DNA of 64,000 bases. Source: Geminicoccaceae bacterium. GTDB lineage: Bacteria; Pseudomonadota; Alphaproteobacteria; Geminicoccales; Geminicoccaceae. The stretch spans positions 34,576 through 98,575 of the forward strand of contig JACKIN010000015.1 in the NCBI GenBank assembly GCA_020638495.1, written 5' to 3'. This document shows positions 35,028 through 44,468 of the stretch, piece by piece. The translations under genes were made by a program, and so were the position numbers. The notes under the pieces are model-generated. The model worked only from the letters and a program-made list of their open reading frames with translations, was not told where the DNA came from and did no database searches. Within the stretch, counting starts at the first letter, position 1; each line of letters opens with the position of its first letter.

Positions 35028-35055
35028 ACAATAGCCCCTGCAGGAGCCGTCGCAA
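35028..35055 (-). promoter_or_regulatory. Possible promoter of the korAB catabolic operon
   Basis: On the minus strand TTGCGA (35050-35055) and TATTGT (35028-35033) are 16 bases apart, upstream of the korA start. The gap between the MarR gene and korA (146 bp) is the only sizeable upstream space before the block. The match is moderate. An imperfect ATTGC...GCGAT inverted repeat at about 35061-35075 could be a MarR operator, but weakly so. Confidence 0.3.
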
Positions 35056-35121
35056 GCCGATTGCGCATGGCGATGGCCCCAGCTCACGCAACTGTCAAGC
35101 CGATCCGGGACGGCCTCCTAC

Positions 35122-35550
35122 TCAAACGAGCCGCGCCAGCAGCGCCAGCAACTGGCGACGTTCCCGCGCGGTCAGCGGTGCGAGGGTCGCCTCGCTGATC
35201 GCCCGCCCCTCCTCTTTCAGTCGACTCGCCAGGGCAGCGCCCGCCTCGGTCAGCGACAAGAGCTTGCGCCGCCGGTCCTCCGGGCTGGGCTGGCGCATCA
35301 CCAGCCGGCGCCGCAGGAGACGCAGGATGACGCCCTGGGCGGTGTTGGGGTCCATGGCGGTGAGCCGGCCGAGATGATTCTGCGACAAGGGGCCGGCAGC
35401 CTGCAGCTTCATCAGCACGGCGAACTGCAGCGGCGTCAGGTCGAAGGCGGCGAAATGACGGGCGAACAGCGCCGTATGGCGCTGATTGGCCCGCCGCAGG
35501 AGATGCCCGACCTGCTGCTCGAGCACATACTCGTCGTCCGCGCTTGCCAT
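35122..35550 (-). CDS. MarR family transcriptional regulator
   Basis: The product is 142 residues. The winged helix is visible as LTPLQFAVLMKLQAAGPLSQNHLGRLTAMDPNTAQGVILRLLRR, followed by the wing RQPSPEDRRRKLLSLTEAG. MarR proteins usually respond to small aromatic ligands. It is co-directional with korA 146 bp downstream and with an MFS exporter gene upstream, so it could control either or both. Confidence 0.92.
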   Translation of the reverse strand: MASADDEYVLEQQVGHLLRRANQRHTALFARHFAAFDLTPLQFAVLMKLQAAGPLSQNHLGRLTAMDPNTAQGVILRLLRRRLVMRQPSPEDRRRKLLSLTEAGAALASRLKEEGRAISEATLAPLTARERRQLLALLARLV

Positions 35551-35628
35551 GCGTCGCCCGTTGCTGTCGTCCGGCGCTTGTGCCTGTCGCCCGGACCGGC
35601 TGCAAGGGCCGACGAATGGCGCCTCGCT

Positions 35629-36846
35629 TCAGCCGCGCGTGCGACCGATCGCGTAGACGGCGCTCAGCATCATCAGGGCGGCGCTGACCAGCATGCCGAT
35701 GGCCATGGGATAGGGCGAGCCGCTCTGGATGGAGCCGATGATCTGGGCCACCAGGGCGGCCGTGCCCATCTGCAGGAAGCCGGCGAGACCGGAGGCGGCA
35801 CCGGCCAGATCCGGCCGGAGGCTGATCACCGCCGCGAGACTGTTGGGCATCGACACGCCCTGGGTGAAGGCGATCAGCATCATCGGCAGGAAGAGCGCCC
35901 AAGGCGTGATGTAGACGGCCGGCACCAGCAGGAGCAGCACGCATGCCCCGAACAGCGTCCCGGCGCTGCCGCCGAGGACCATGCGATCGATGCCCAGCCG
36001 GCGGCCGAGCCGGGCGGTCGTGAAATTGCCGGCCATGAAGGCCGCCGAGACGACGATGAACATCAGCCCGTATTCCGACGGCGGACGCTCGAGCACGGTG
36101 ATCATCACGTAGGGGGCCGCGGCGAGGAAGCTGAAGAAGACCGCCATCGAGAAGCCACCCTGGAACGCGAAGCCGAGGAATGCCGGCAACCGGATCAGCG
36201 TTTTGAAATCCCCGAGCATCACGCTGAACGTGGTCGGTCGGTCGCGCGGCACCAGCGTCTCGGGCAGGTGGCCACGCACGGCGATCAGCACCAGCACGCC
36301 GAGCGCTCCGCCGAGCAGGAAGACGGCCGGCCAATCGAACAAGTCGGTGAGCACGCCACCGATCGCCGGGGCGAGCATCGGCGCCACCACCATTGCCATG
36401 GTGATATAGGCGATGGCCGCGGCCGACCGCTCGCGATCGTAGAGATCGCGGACAATCGCGCGACCGAGCACCATGCCGGCGCAGCCCCCGGCGGCCTGCA
36501 CGACACGGCCGAGGATCAGCAGCTCGATCGAGTTCGCGAAGGCGCAGATCAGGCTGCCTGCCAGGAAGATGACGAGGCCGGCGATCAAGGCCGGCCGGCG
36601 GCCGAGCCGGTCCGAGAGCGGCCCATAGATCAGCGTCGCCACGGCCATTGCCAGGGCGGAAAGCGAGAACGCGAGCTGCGCTGTGGCGGCGGAGACGGCG
36701 AACCCCGACTGGATCGCCGGCAGGGCCGGCAGGAAGATCTGCATGGAGAACGGGCCGATGCCGGTGGACACGACCAGGATGAGGAGCAGCCGCCACTCCT
36801 CGATCTTGGTCCCGTCAGCCAGCGCCACTGGCGTGCGGCTCGCCAT
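35629..36846 (-). CDS. Bcr/CflA-type MFS drug exporter
   Basis: The product is 405 residues with about 12 membrane helices, starting MASRTPVALADGT at 36846. LLILVVSTGIGPFSMQIFLPALPAI then YGPLSDRLGRRPALIAG is the typical first-half signature of the Bcr/CflA subfamily (DHA1), here exporting drugs or metabolites by proton antiport. It lies 78 bp upstream of the MarR gene on the same strand. Confidence 0.9.
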   Translation of the reverse strand: MASRTPVALADGTKIEEWRLLLILVVSTGIGPFSMQIFLPALPAIQSGFAVSAATAQLAFSLSALAMAVATLIYGPLSDRLGRRPALIAGLVIFLAGSLICAFANSIELLILGRVVQAAGGCAGMVLGRAIVRDLYDRERSAAAIAYITMAMVVAPMLAPAIGGVLTDLFDWPAVFLLGGALGVLVLIAVRGHLPETLVPRDRPTTFSVMLGDFKTLIRLPAFLGFAFQGGFSMAVFFSFLAAAPYVMITVLERPPSEYGLMFIVVSAAFMAGNFTTARLGRRLGIDRMVLGGSAGTLFGACVLLLLVPAVYITPWALFLPMMLIAFTQGVSMPNSLAAVISLRPDLAGAASGLAGFLQMGTAALVAQIIGSIQSGSPYPMAIGMLVSAALMMLSAVYAIGRTRG

Positions 36847-37004
36847 CCTCGTCCTCTCCCGTGCTCGCGCAGCGCCGATGCCGCACGCCAGACCTGTGCC
36901 ATCGGCTCTCGCCGGCAATGGCCCGCTATGCTATCGACCGACGGGTTCGTCAGCCGGCCGGCCCTGGACCCGATCGCCGGCCGCACACCGCGCCGGAGCT
37001 CGTC

Positions 37005-37976
37005 TTGCCGCCAACCGACCGACCGCATTTGACCATCTGCCTCGCCAATCCGCGCGGCTTCTGCGCCGGGGTGGACCGGGCCATCGCCATCGTCAAGGAG
37101 GCGTTGCGGAAGAACGGCCCGCCTATCTACGTCCGTCACGAGATCGTGCACAACCGCCATGTCGTCGAGGAGCTGCGTGGCCTCGGCGCGGTGTTTGTCG
37201 ACGAGCTCGACGAGGTGCCGGAGGATGCCGTGGTGGTCTTCTCCGCCCACGGGGTGCCGAAGCGGGTGCCGGCGGAGGCGCGCCGCCGCCGGCTGATTTT
37301 CGCGGATGCCACCTGCCCACTGGTCAGCAAGGTCCATCGTGAGGTCGAACGCCACCACGCGGACGGGCTGACGGTCCTCCTGGTCGGCCATGCCGGTCAT
37401 CCCGAGGTCGAAGGCACCATGGGCCAGGTCGACGACGGCGCCGTCCTCTTGGTCGAGACCGTCGCCGACGCCGAGAATGTGATGGTGCCCGATCCCGACA
37501 AGGTCGCCTACGCCACCCAGACGACGCTCTCGCTGACCGACACCGCCGCGATCGTGACAGTGCTGCGCCAACGGTTCCCGGCGATCGCCGGACCGCGCAG
37601 CGAGGACATATGCTACGCCACCACCAACCGCCAGGAAGCGGTGGCGGCGATGGCACCGGGCTCCGATCTCGTGCTCGTGGTCGGCGCACCGAACTCGTCG
37701 AACTCGGTCCGGCTGGTCGAGGTGGCGAGGCAGAACGGCGCCGCGCGGGCGCTGCTCATCCAGTCCGCCGCCGATATCGACTGGCAGGACCTGGCCGGGG
37801 TGGCTTCGGTCGGGCTGACCGCCGGGGCCTCGGCGCCGGAGATCCTGGTCGAGGAGGTGATCGAGGCTTTCCGCGCGCGCTACCAGATCAATGTGACGAC
37901 CCTGAGCCTCACCAACGAGAACGTCTCCTTCCGCGTCCCGCCGATCCCCGAGCGTCGCCTGCGCACCGCTTCCTGA
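37005..37976 (+). CDS. ispH: 4-hydroxy-3-methylbut-2-enyl diphosphate reductase (IspH/LytB)
   Basis: The product is 323 residues. I choose the TTG at 37005 because GGAG lies 6 bases upstream and the protein then starts LPPTDRPHLTICLANPRGFCAG, the family's usual beginning; the ATG at 36861 would add an unrelated Arg/Pro-rich leader. The three [4Fe-4S] Cys are in RGFCAGVDRA, DATCPLVSK and EDICYATTNRQ. It catalyses the last step of the MEP isoprenoid pathway. Confidence 0.93.
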   Translation: MPPTDRPHLTICLANPRGFCAGVDRAIAIVKEALRKNGPPIYVRHEIVHNRHVVEELRGLGAVFVDELDEVPEDAVVVFSAHGVPKRVPAEARRRRLIFADATCPLVSKVHREVERHHADGLTVLLVGHAGHPEVEGTMGQVDDGAVLLVETVADAENVMVPDPDKVAYATQTTLSLTDTAAIVTVLRQRFPAIAGPRSEDICYATTNRQEAVAAMAPGSDLVLVVGAPNSSNSVRLVEVARQNGAARALLIQSAADIDWQDLAGVASVGLTAGASAPEILVEEVIEAFRARYQINVTTLSLTNENVSFRVPPIPERRLRTAS

Positions 37977-38067
37977 AACCGGTCGGGCGAGCCGCCGCCG
38001 TGCCGCGTGACAAGCCGGGCCGGGGTCGGCATAAGGCGCGGGTTGCAAGCGACCAGACTGGTGATGG

Positions 38068-39030
38068 ATGGCGGTCTATACCTCGGTTCCGGTGCCGGCC
38101 CTGGAGGCGCTCCTGGCGCAGTACGGCATCGGCGAGGCCAGAACCCTCGAACCCATCGCGGAAGGCGTCGAGAACTCCAACTTCCGCCTCGACACGACGA
38201 CCGGCCGCTACATCCTGACGATCTACGAGAAGCGCGTCGACCCGGCCGACCTGCCCTTCTTCCTGACGCTCATGGATCATCTGGCGAAGCACGGCATCGC
38301 CTGTCCGGTGCCGATCCACGATCGCCATGGCCGCAGCCTGCAGCGACTGTGCGGCAAGCCGGCGGCCATCGTCAGCTTTCTCGACGGCCGCTCGCCGAAG
38401 CGGATCGACGCGGCACGCTGCGCGGCCCTCGGCGCCACTCTGGCCAGCCTTCACCAGGCCGTCGGCGACTTCGCCGGGTATCGTGCGAACGCGCTCTCGG
38501 TCACGAGCTGGCGACCACTTTTCGAGGCCTGCCGGCAGAGCCCCACCCCGCCTTCGGCGGAGCTCGCCGACACCATCGCCCAAGCACTCGACGATCTCGA
38601 GCGCAACTGGCCGCAGGCGCTGCCGTCGGGGGTGATCCACGCCGATCTCTTCCCCGACAACGTTTTTTTCGCCGGTGATCGCGTCACCGGCGTCATCGAC
38701 TTCTACTTCGCCTGCAGCGACCGCTTCGCCTACGATGTCGCCATCTGCCTGAATGCCTGGTGCTTCGAGGGTCGGGCGGAGTTCAATCTCGCCAAGTCGC
38801 GCGCCCTGCTCGCCGGCTATCAGGCCGTGCGCCCGCTCGAGCCGGCCGAGATCGAGGCATTGCCAGTGCTCTGCCGTGGCGCCGCCACGCGTTTTCTGCT
38901 CACCCGCCTGTTCGACTGGCTGAATCAGGTCGACGGTGCCCTGGTCAAGCCGAAGGATCCCATGGAGTACGCCCGCAAGCTCGCCTTCCACCGTCGCGTC
39001 GAGGAGCCGGCCGCCTATGGCCTCGACTGA
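38068..39030 (+). CDS. thrB: Homoserine kinase (ThrB, APH type)
   Basis: The product is 320 residues. It has the aminoglycoside-phosphotransferase-like fold of alphaproteobacterial homoserine kinase: VENSNFRLDTTTGRYILTIYEKR, then the catalytic GVIHADLFPDNVFF and the metal-binding VIDFYFAC. It phosphorylates homoserine for threonine synthesis. It sits between ispH and rnhA, a common alphaproteobacterial order, and overlaps rnhA by 14 bases. Confidence 0.92.
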   Translation: MAVYTSVPVPALEALLAQYGIGEARTLEPIAEGVENSNFRLDTTTGRYILTIYEKRVDPADLPFFLTLMDHLAKHGIACPVPIHDRHGRSLQRLCGKPAAIVSFLDGRSPKRIDAARCAALGATLASLHQAVGDFAGYRANALSVTSWRPLFEACRQSPTPPSAELADTIAQALDDLERNWPQALPSGVIHADLFPDNVFFAGDRVTGVIDFYFACSDRFAYDVAICLNAWCFEGRAEFNLAKSRALLAGYQAVRPLEPAEIEALPVLCRGAATRFLLTRLFDWLNQVDGALVKPKDPMEYARKLAFHRRVEEPAAYGLD

Positions 39031-39499
39031 CGCCCTGCGGACCGAGCCGGCGGCAACCGACGTCGTCGAGATCCATACCGACGGCGGCTGCAGCGGCAAT
39101 CCGGGACCCGGCGGCTGGGGTGCGGTGCTGCGCTGGCGCGATCACGAGCGCGAGCTCTCCGGCCACGAGCCGGCGACGACCAACAACCGCATGGAGCTGA
39201 TGGCCGCGATCCAGGCGCTCGAGAGCCTGAAGCGGCCGATGCGCGTGCGCCTCGTGACCGACAGCGCCTATCTGCGCAAGGGCATCACCGAGTGGCTCGC
39301 CGGCTGGAAAGCCAAGGGCTGGAAGACGGCGGACAAGAAGCCGGTCAAGAATGTCGATCTCTGGCTGCGCCTCGAGGCCGCCGCCAGGCGGCACGAGATC
39401 GAGTGGGCATGGACCAGGGGCCATGCCGGCGACCCGCTCAACGAGCGGGCCGACGGTCTGGCCACGGCGGCGATCAGGGCAGCGAAAGCCGAGCGCTGA
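39017..39499 (+). CDS. rnhA: Ribonuclease HI
   Basis: The product is 160 residues, starting at the ATG at 39017 inside the end of thrB. All four catalytic carboxylates are visible: HTDGGCSGNPGPGGWG (Asp), NNRMELMAA (Glu), TDSAYLRKGI (Asp) and NERADGLA (Asp). The usual KKPVKNVDLW segment is intact. It removes RNA from RNA-DNA hybrids. Confidence 0.95.
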   Translation: MASTDALRTEPAATDVVEIHTDGGCSGNPGPGGWGAVLRWRDHERELSGHEPATTNNRMELMAAIQALESLKRPMRVRLVTDSAYLRKGITEWLAGWKAKGWKTADKKPVKNVDLWLRLEAAARRHEIEWAWTRGHAGDPLNERADGLATAAIRAAKAER

Positions 39500-39505
39500 G
39501 GCGGC

Positions 39506-39991
39506 TCAGAGCGCTGCCAGGATCTTGTCGGCCCCGGAGACCTCCATCATCGGCGGCGCCTCCTCGACGGCAAGGGTCTTCACCACGCCGTCCTCGACTA
39601 CCATGGCATAACGCTTGGAACGCGTGCCGAGCTTGAAGCCGCTGCCATCGAAGTCGAGGCCGATAGCCCTGGTGAACTCGGCATTGCCGTCGGACAGCAT
39701 GACGATCTTGTCGGCCGTGCCCGTGGACTTCGCCCACTCGCCGAGCACGAAGGGATCGTTGACAGCGATGCAGGCGATCGTGTCGACACCCTTCGCCTTC
39801 AGCGCATCATGGTGCTGCAGATAGCTCGGCACGTGCTTCGCGTGACAGGTCGGCGTGAACGCCCCGGGCACGGCGAACAGCACCACCTTCTTGCCGGCGC
39901 AGAGCTCCATCGTCGTCACGTCCGTGATGTCGCCGGCATTGTTGCGCTTGAAGGTCGCGTCGGGCAGCCGGTCACCGGTCTTGATCGTCAT
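39506..39991 (-). CDS. Peroxiredoxin (Prx5/PrxII-type)
   Basis: The product is 161 residues from the ATG at 39991, which has a GAGAGAGG site; an upstream in-frame ATG at 40009 is less likely. The peroxidatic Cys is in GAFTPTCHAKHVPSYL, and VNDPFVLGEWAK is typical of the 1-Cys/atypical 2-Cys PrxII group. It reduces hydroperoxides. It is convergent with rnhA, with only 6 bp between. Confidence 0.93.
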   Translation of the reverse strand: MTIKTGDRLPDATFKRNNAGDITDVTTMELCAGKKVVLFAVPGAFTPTCHAKHVPSYLQHHDALKAKGVDTIACIAVNDPFVLGEWAKSTGTADKIVMLSDGNAEFTRAIGLDFDGSGFKLGTRSKRYAMVVEDGVVKTLAVEEAPPMMEVSGADKILAAL

Positions 39992-40084
39992 GAGGCCTCT
40001 CTCGTTCATTGCTGTGCTTCAACGGATAGGATTGCCGGCTCCGGCTCTCTTGTTGCGCCGGCAGCGACCCGTTATCTCTTAGTC

Positions 40085-40660
40085 ATGCGAACCGACGACG
40101 CCAACGACAACCATCTCGCCGGCATGCTGCTCGTCGCCATGCCGGGCATGCCCGACCCGCGCTTCGAACGCTCGGTGATCTATCTGTGCGCCCACTCGAG
40201 CGAGGGGGCCATGGGCATCGTAGTCAACCAGATCGCGGAGAACGTCGAGTTCACCGCAATCGTCGAGCAGCTCGGCATCGAGCCCACCACCGACGCAGCG
40301 AACCTCAAGGTCCATGTCGGCGGGCCGGTCGAAAGCAGTCGCGGCTTCGTTCTGCACACGCAGGACTACGTGCACGAGAACACGCTGCTGATCGACGCCG
40401 AGTTCGCCCTGACCGCGACGGTCGACGTGCTCAAGGCGATCGCCAGCGGCACCGGCCCCCGGCAACGGGTGTTCGCGCTCGGCTACGCCGGCTGGGCGGC
40501 GGGCCAGCTCGATGCCGAGATCCAGAAGAACGGCTGGCTCATAGCGCCGCCCGACGAGCACATCGTCTTCGAGCTCGACGACACCCAGAAATGGACGGGC
40601 GCGCTCAACAAGATCGGCGTCGACCCGTCACTCCTGTCCTCGACGGCCGGCCACGCCTGA
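40085..40660 (+). CDS. YqgE/AlgH family protein (DUF179)
   Basis: The product is 191 residues from the ATG at 40085. LAGMLLVAMPGMPDPRFERSVIYLCAHSSEGAMGIVVNQ and VHVGGPVESSRGFVLH are the family's conserved blocks, as is FALGYAGWAAGQLDAEI. The role is unsettled. It lies divergently from the peroxiredoxin gene. Confidence 0.92.
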   Translation: MRTDDANDNHLAGMLLVAMPGMPDPRFERSVIYLCAHSSEGAMGIVVNQIAENVEFTAIVEQLGIEPTTDAANLKVHVGGPVESSRGFVLHTQDYVHENTLLIDAEFALTATVDVLKAIASGTGPRQRVFALGYAGWAAGQLDAEIQKNGWLIAPPDEHIVFELDDTQKWTGALNKIGVDPSLLSSTAGHA

Positions 40661-40700
40661 AGCCTGCGGGCCCAAAGGAGCAGATCGAGCGCCCCGCTCC

Positions 40701-41603
40701 TCAGCCTGACGGAATGGTCGCCGCGGCGGCCTCGGCGGTGCGGGTCGCCTCCATGCCGCGAATGGCCTTCTGCAGCTTCTCGAAGGCCCGCACCTCGATC
40801 TGCCGCACCCGCTCGCGACTGATGCCGTACTGACCACTCAGCTCCTCGAGCGTCGTCGGGCTTTCCTTCAGGCGACGCTCGGTCAGGATGTGCTTCTCTC
40901 GGTCGTTGAGCACATGCATGGCGCTCGTCAACATCTCACGACGATGATCCAGCTCGTCGTCCTCGGCGAGCATCGCATCCTGGGTTGCCCGGTCGTCGAC
41001 CAGCCAGTCCTGCCACTCCATGTCGCTCTCGGCGCGCAGGGTCGCGTTGAGCGAATGGTCCGGCCCTTCGAGGCGCCGGTTCATGTCGATGACGTCCTGC
41101 TCGGTGACCGCCAGCGTCTCGGCGATCTTCTTCACCGCCTCGGGGCTCAGGTCACCCTCCTCGATCGCCTGCATCTGGCTCTTGAGGCGCCGCAGGTTGA
41201 AGAAGAGCTTCTTCTGCGCCGCCGTGGTGCCGAGCTTCACCAGCGACCAGGAGTGGAGGATGTATTCCTGGATGGCTGCCCTTATCCACCACATGGCATA
41301 GGTCGCGAGGCGAAAGCCGCGCTCCGGCTCGAACCGCTTGACCGCCTGCATCAGCCCGACATTGCCTTCCGAGATGATCTCGTTCATCGGCAGGCCGTAG
41401 CCGCGATAGCCCATGGCGATCTTGGCGACGAGGCGCAGATGGCTCGTCACCAGCGTGTGCGCCGCCGCGACGTCGTCGTTCTCGCGCCACCGCTTGGCGA
41501 GCATGTATTCCTGCTCCGGCTCCAGCATCGGAAACCGCCGGATCTCCTCGAGATAACGCGAGAGTCCGCTGCCCTCGAGGGGAACTGTGGGAAGACTGGC
41601 CAT
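40701..41603 (-). CDS. rpoH: RNA polymerase sigma-32 factor (heat shock)
   Basis: The product is 300 residues. Region 2 reads NEIISEGNVGLMQAVKRFEP, and the RpoH box is visible as AAQKKLFFNLRRLK, which separates it from other sigma factors. Region 4 ends ERVRQIEVRAFEKLQ. It directs heat-shock transcription. It lies 151 bp downstream of rluD on the same strand, the usual alphaproteobacterial order. Confidence 0.96.
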   Translation of the reverse strand: MASLPTVPLEGSGLSRYLEEIRRFPMLEPEQEYMLAKRWRENDDVAAAHTLVTSHLRLVAKIAMGYRGYGLPMNEIISEGNVGLMQAVKRFEPERGFRLATYAMWWIRAAIQEYILHSWSLVKLGTTAAQKKLFFNLRRLKSQMQAIEEGDLSPEAVKKIAETLAVTEQDVIDMNRRLEGPDHSLNATLRAESDMEWQDWLVDDRATQDAMLAEDDELDHRREMLTSAMHVLNDREKHILTERRLKESPTTLEELSGQYGISRERVRQIEVRAFEKLQKAIRGMEATRTAEAAAATIPSG

Positions 41604-41754
41604 GGATGACGTTCCGCTAGTTCAGGCTCACCGGATCACGTGCCGGCTATCGGTTCCCGGCTGCTACGCGATCACCCGAACCCTTAACATCGACAGGACT
41701 GATTCGTTGCATGAAAATTCGGCGAGCACAGTCCGAATGCCACACCCCCTGAAA

Positions 41755-42705
41755 CTATGCCCGAGCGAGGGCTAGGAGTCGATCGAATATGGCCGGCGGC
41801 GGGGACTCGAAGCGCAACCGCTCGCCTGTCCGTGGATGCGTGAAGCCGAGCACGCGGGCATGGAGCGCCACCCGACCCAGGCCCTCGATCTCTTCCCGCA
41901 GCGGTGCCGGCAACTCCTGGCGACGGCGCGACCGATAGAGCCGGTCACCGAGCAGCGGATGACCGAGACTCGAGAGATGCACCCGGATCTGGTGTGTCCG
42001 GCCCGTCTCGAGCGCCACCTCGAGGCGGGCGATCAACGTGCCCCCTGCCTCCAGCAGGCGGTAACGGGTCACCGCCCGCTTGCCGGCCGGCACGATCGCC
42101 ATCCGCTTGCGGTCGACCGGGTGACGGCCGATCGGCTGGTCGATCGTGCCGGCGGCCGGGCTGGGCAGGCCGTGGACCACCGCCTCGTAGAGTCGATCGA
42201 CGCTGTGCACGGTGAACTGGCCGGCAAGGCCCTGATGCACCCGATCGTGCTTGGCGACGACGAGCAGGCCGCTGACGTCCTTGTCGATCCGATGGACGAT
42301 CCCCGGTCGCTCCACCCCGCCGATGCCCGAGAGGCTCGCGCCGCAATGCGCCAGCAGCGCGTGCACCAGAGTGCCATGATCGTGCCCGACAGACGGATGG
42401 ACGACGAGCCCGGCCGGCTTGTCGACGACCAGGAGATCGTCATCCTCGAAGACCACGTCGAGCGGCCGATCCTCGGCGACGAGCCCCGAAGGCGACGGCG
42501 GCGGCACGACCAGGCGGTAGCATTCACCCGGTTTGACCCGCCGCTTGCCCTCGGTTACCACCGCGTCGCCGACGGTCAGGTGCCCGTCGCGCAGCAACGC
42601 CTGCAGCCGGGAACGCGACAAGTCGTCCAACCGCTCGGCCAGCACCGCATCGACCCGGCGCCCGGCCTCGCCGTCAGTAATCTCGACCAGCGCCGGCTCA
42701 GCCAT
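41755..42705 (-). CDS. rluD: Pseudouridine synthase RluD (23S rRNA U1911/1915/1917 family)
   Basis: The product is 316 residues. An N-terminal S4 domain (RVDAVLAERLDDLSRSRLQALLRDG) is followed by the RluD-family catalytic loop, GIVHRIDKDVSGLLVVAK, with the invariant Asp. GRTHQIRVHLSSLGHPLLGD is the second conserved block. It modifies large-subunit rRNA. Confidence 0.93.
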   Translation of the reverse strand: MAEPALVEITDGEAGRRVDAVLAERLDDLSRSRLQALLRDGHLTVGDAVVTEGKRRVKPGECYRLVVPPPSPSGLVAEDRPLDVVFEDDDLLVVDKPAGLVVHPSVGHDHGTLVHALLAHCGASLSGIGGVERPGIVHRIDKDVSGLLVVAKHDRVHQGLAGQFTVHSVDRLYEAVVHGLPSPAAGTIDQPIGRHPVDRKRMAIVPAGKRAVTRYRLLEAGGTLIARLEVALETGRTHQIRVHLSSLGHPLLGDRLYRSRRRQELPAPLREEIEGLGRVALHARVLGFTHPRTGERLRFESPPPAIFDRLLALARA

Positions 42706-42740
42706 GTGGCAAGCGGGCAGCAGCCAGCGGCGGACAGGTC

Positions 42741-43037
42741 ATGGAACGGTATCTCGGCATCATCAAGCTCTTCAACATCGTGGCGGCCGTGGTGATCGTG
42801 CTCGGCGTCGTCGCCCTGGTCTGGCTGATGGTCGAGCGCGGCCGAGGCGACCGGGCCGCCGTCGACAGCGGCAGCATCGTCCTGCCAACCGGCTTTCGCG
42901 TGATCGAGATGAGCGCCACCAGCGACTTCGTCTTTCTGCTGCTCGGTGACGACGATGACGCTTTGCTGCTGTTGCGTCTCGATCCACGTGACCCGGCGTC
43001 GAGCGCCAGCTTCGTCGTCGAGACAGCACGCCCTTGA
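42741..43037 (+). CDS. Small single-pass membrane protein (98 aa)
   Basis: The product is 98 residues with one membrane helix (VAAVVIVLGVVALVWLM) at residues 14-30 and a periplasmic or cytoplasmic tail with beta-like strands (FRVIEMSATSDFVFLLLGDDDDALLLLRLD). I recall similar short proteins next to rluD in alphaproteobacteria, with no known function. Its stop overlaps the methyltransferase start by four bases (ATGA-type, 43034-43037). Confidence 0.75.
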   Translation: MERYLGIIKLFNIVAAVVIVLGVVALVWLMVERGRGDRAAVDSGSIVLPTGFRVIEMSATSDFVFLLLGDDDDALLLLRLDPRDPASSASFVVETARP

Positions 43038-44296
43038 GACGGCGCCAGCAACGATCGGCGCATCCCTTTGAGATCGCCATTCAGGAGCTCGGATTCAAGG
43101 GCGACGGCGTGGCCATCCTCGACGGCGAGCGGCTGCTGGTGCCTGGAGCGCTGCCGGGCGAGCGCTGGCAGGTGCGCCGCGGCGTGCGCCGGGGCTGGCT
43201 CGATCCGGTGGCCTGCCTCGTCGCCAGCACCGAGCGGGCGCGGCCCCCTTGTGGGCATTTCGGCATGTGCGGCGGCTGCACGCTCCAGCATCTCCGGCCC
43301 GAGGCCTATGCCGAGTTGAAACGACGCCACGTCCGGGGCGCGCTGCGCGCCCGGCACGTCGAGGTCCCCGAACCGATCGTCATCCACCGCAGCCCGCTCG
43401 GCAGTCGCCGCCGGCTACGGCTCGGCTTCGACAAGGGCGGCCGGCTCGGCTTCCGCCAGCGCCACAGCAGCGCCATCGTGGCGATCGAGAGCTGCCCGAT
43501 CGCGCGGCCCGGGCTGGTCGCCCTCTTCGCTCCCCTGCGGCAGCTCCTGCCCCGGCTCGACTGCGCCAGGAAGGGCGGCGAGGTGACGCTGACAGCGCTC
43601 GATTCGGGTGTCGAAGTCGTGCTCCATCTGGCCGTGCAGCCGAGCCTCGCCGAGCGCGAGACGCTCGCGGCGTTCGCCGAGGCAGAGGCCCTGGTGCGCC
43701 TCGCCATCACCGTCGACGGTGCCGAGCCGGAGCCCGTGGCCGCCCGCCTGCCTGCCGCTCTCACGATCGCCGGCCTACCGGTCTCCTTGCCGCCCGCGGC
43801 CTTCCTGCAGGCCACGGCGGAAGGCGAGGCCTGCCTGCAGGCCTTCGTCGTGCGCCATCTCGAAGGGGCCCGCCGCGTCGTCGACCTGTTCGCCGGCGTG
43901 GGCACGCTCAGCCTGCCGCTGGCCGGGCCGAATGTCAGGATCCGGGCCTTCGACGTCGCGGCCGAGCTCGTCGCCGCCTGCCGCCATCCACGCATCGAGG
44001 CGAGCTGTCGCAACCTCTTCCAGGCACCGCTCGCCCCGAGCGAGCTCGCCGGCTGCGACGCCATCATCCTCGACCCGCCACGCGCCGGCGCCGAGGCGCA
44101 GGTGCCCGAGCTCGCGAGGTCGGGCGTGGACCGGATCGTCTATGTCTCCTGCGCGCCGGCGAGCTTCGCCCGCGATGCCGCTGTCCTCGTCGCCGGCGGC
44201 TATCGGCTCGCGGCGCTCGAGATCGTCGACCAGTTTGTCTACACGGCCGAGGTCGAGCTCGCCGCGTTCTTCACGCGGCAACCGAAAGGGGCTTGA
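43034..44296 (+). CDS. RNA m5U methyltransferase (RumA/TrmA-like class I)
   Basis: The product is 420 residues. An N-terminal TRAM-like part (LGFKGDGVAILDGERLLVPGALPGE) is followed by an iron-sulfur cluster motif, CGHFGMCGGCTLQHL. The SAM site is VVDLFAGVGTLSLPLAG, the catalytic Asp is in ILDPPRAGAE, and the nucleophilic Cys in IVYVSCAPASF. It methylates uridine in rRNA or tRNA. The exact target (m5U1939, m5U747 or other) is not resolved. Confidence 0.9.
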   Translation: MRRRQQRSAHPFEIAIQELGFKGDGVAILDGERLLVPGALPGERWQVRRGVRRGWLDPVACLVASTERARPPCGHFGMCGGCTLQHLRPEAYAELKRRHVRGALRARHVEVPEPIVIHRSPLGSRRRLRLGFDKGGRLGFRQRHSSAIVAIESCPIARPGLVALFAPLRQLLPRLDCARKGGEVTLTALDSGVEVVLHLAVQPSLAERETLAAFAEAEALVRLAITVDGAEPEPVAARLPAALTIAGLPVSLPPAAFLQATAEGEACLQAFVVRHLEGARRVVDLFAGVGTLSLPLAGPNVRIRAFDVAAELVAACRHPRIEASCRNLFQAPLAPSELAGCDAIILDPPRAGAEAQVPELARSGVDRIVYVSCAPASFARDAAVLVAGGYRLAALEIVDQFVYTAEVELAAFFTRQPKGA

Positions 44297-44336
44297 TCCG
44301 CGTCGCCCGAGCTTCTACCTAGCAGCCATCGCTCGC

Positions 44337-44411
44337 GACCCCTTCGTCTAGCGGTCAGGACGTCAGCCTCTCACGCTGAAAACACGGGTTCGATTCCCGT
44401 AGGGGTCGCCA
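44337..44411 (+). tRNA. tRNA-Glu(CTC)
   Basis: The gene is 75 bases including an encoded CCA. The acceptor stem GACCCCT (44337-44343) pairs with AGGGGTC (44401-44407). The D arm is TCGTCTAGCGGTCAGGA, the anticodon arm CAGCCTCTCACGCTG has CTC in the loop, and the T arm CGGGTTCGATTCCCG is perfect. CTC reads GAG codons. Confidence 0.95.
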
Positions 44412-44468
44412 TCACCTTTCCCGGGTGACATTTCCAGCGCCATTCGCCATGACCGCCGCCCCCGCGCC

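Noticed and set aside
36861..37004. ATG at 36861 as ispH start
   Set aside because: It would add 48 residues rich in Arg and Pro that family members lack; the TTG at 37005 has a ribosome site and matches the usual N-terminus.
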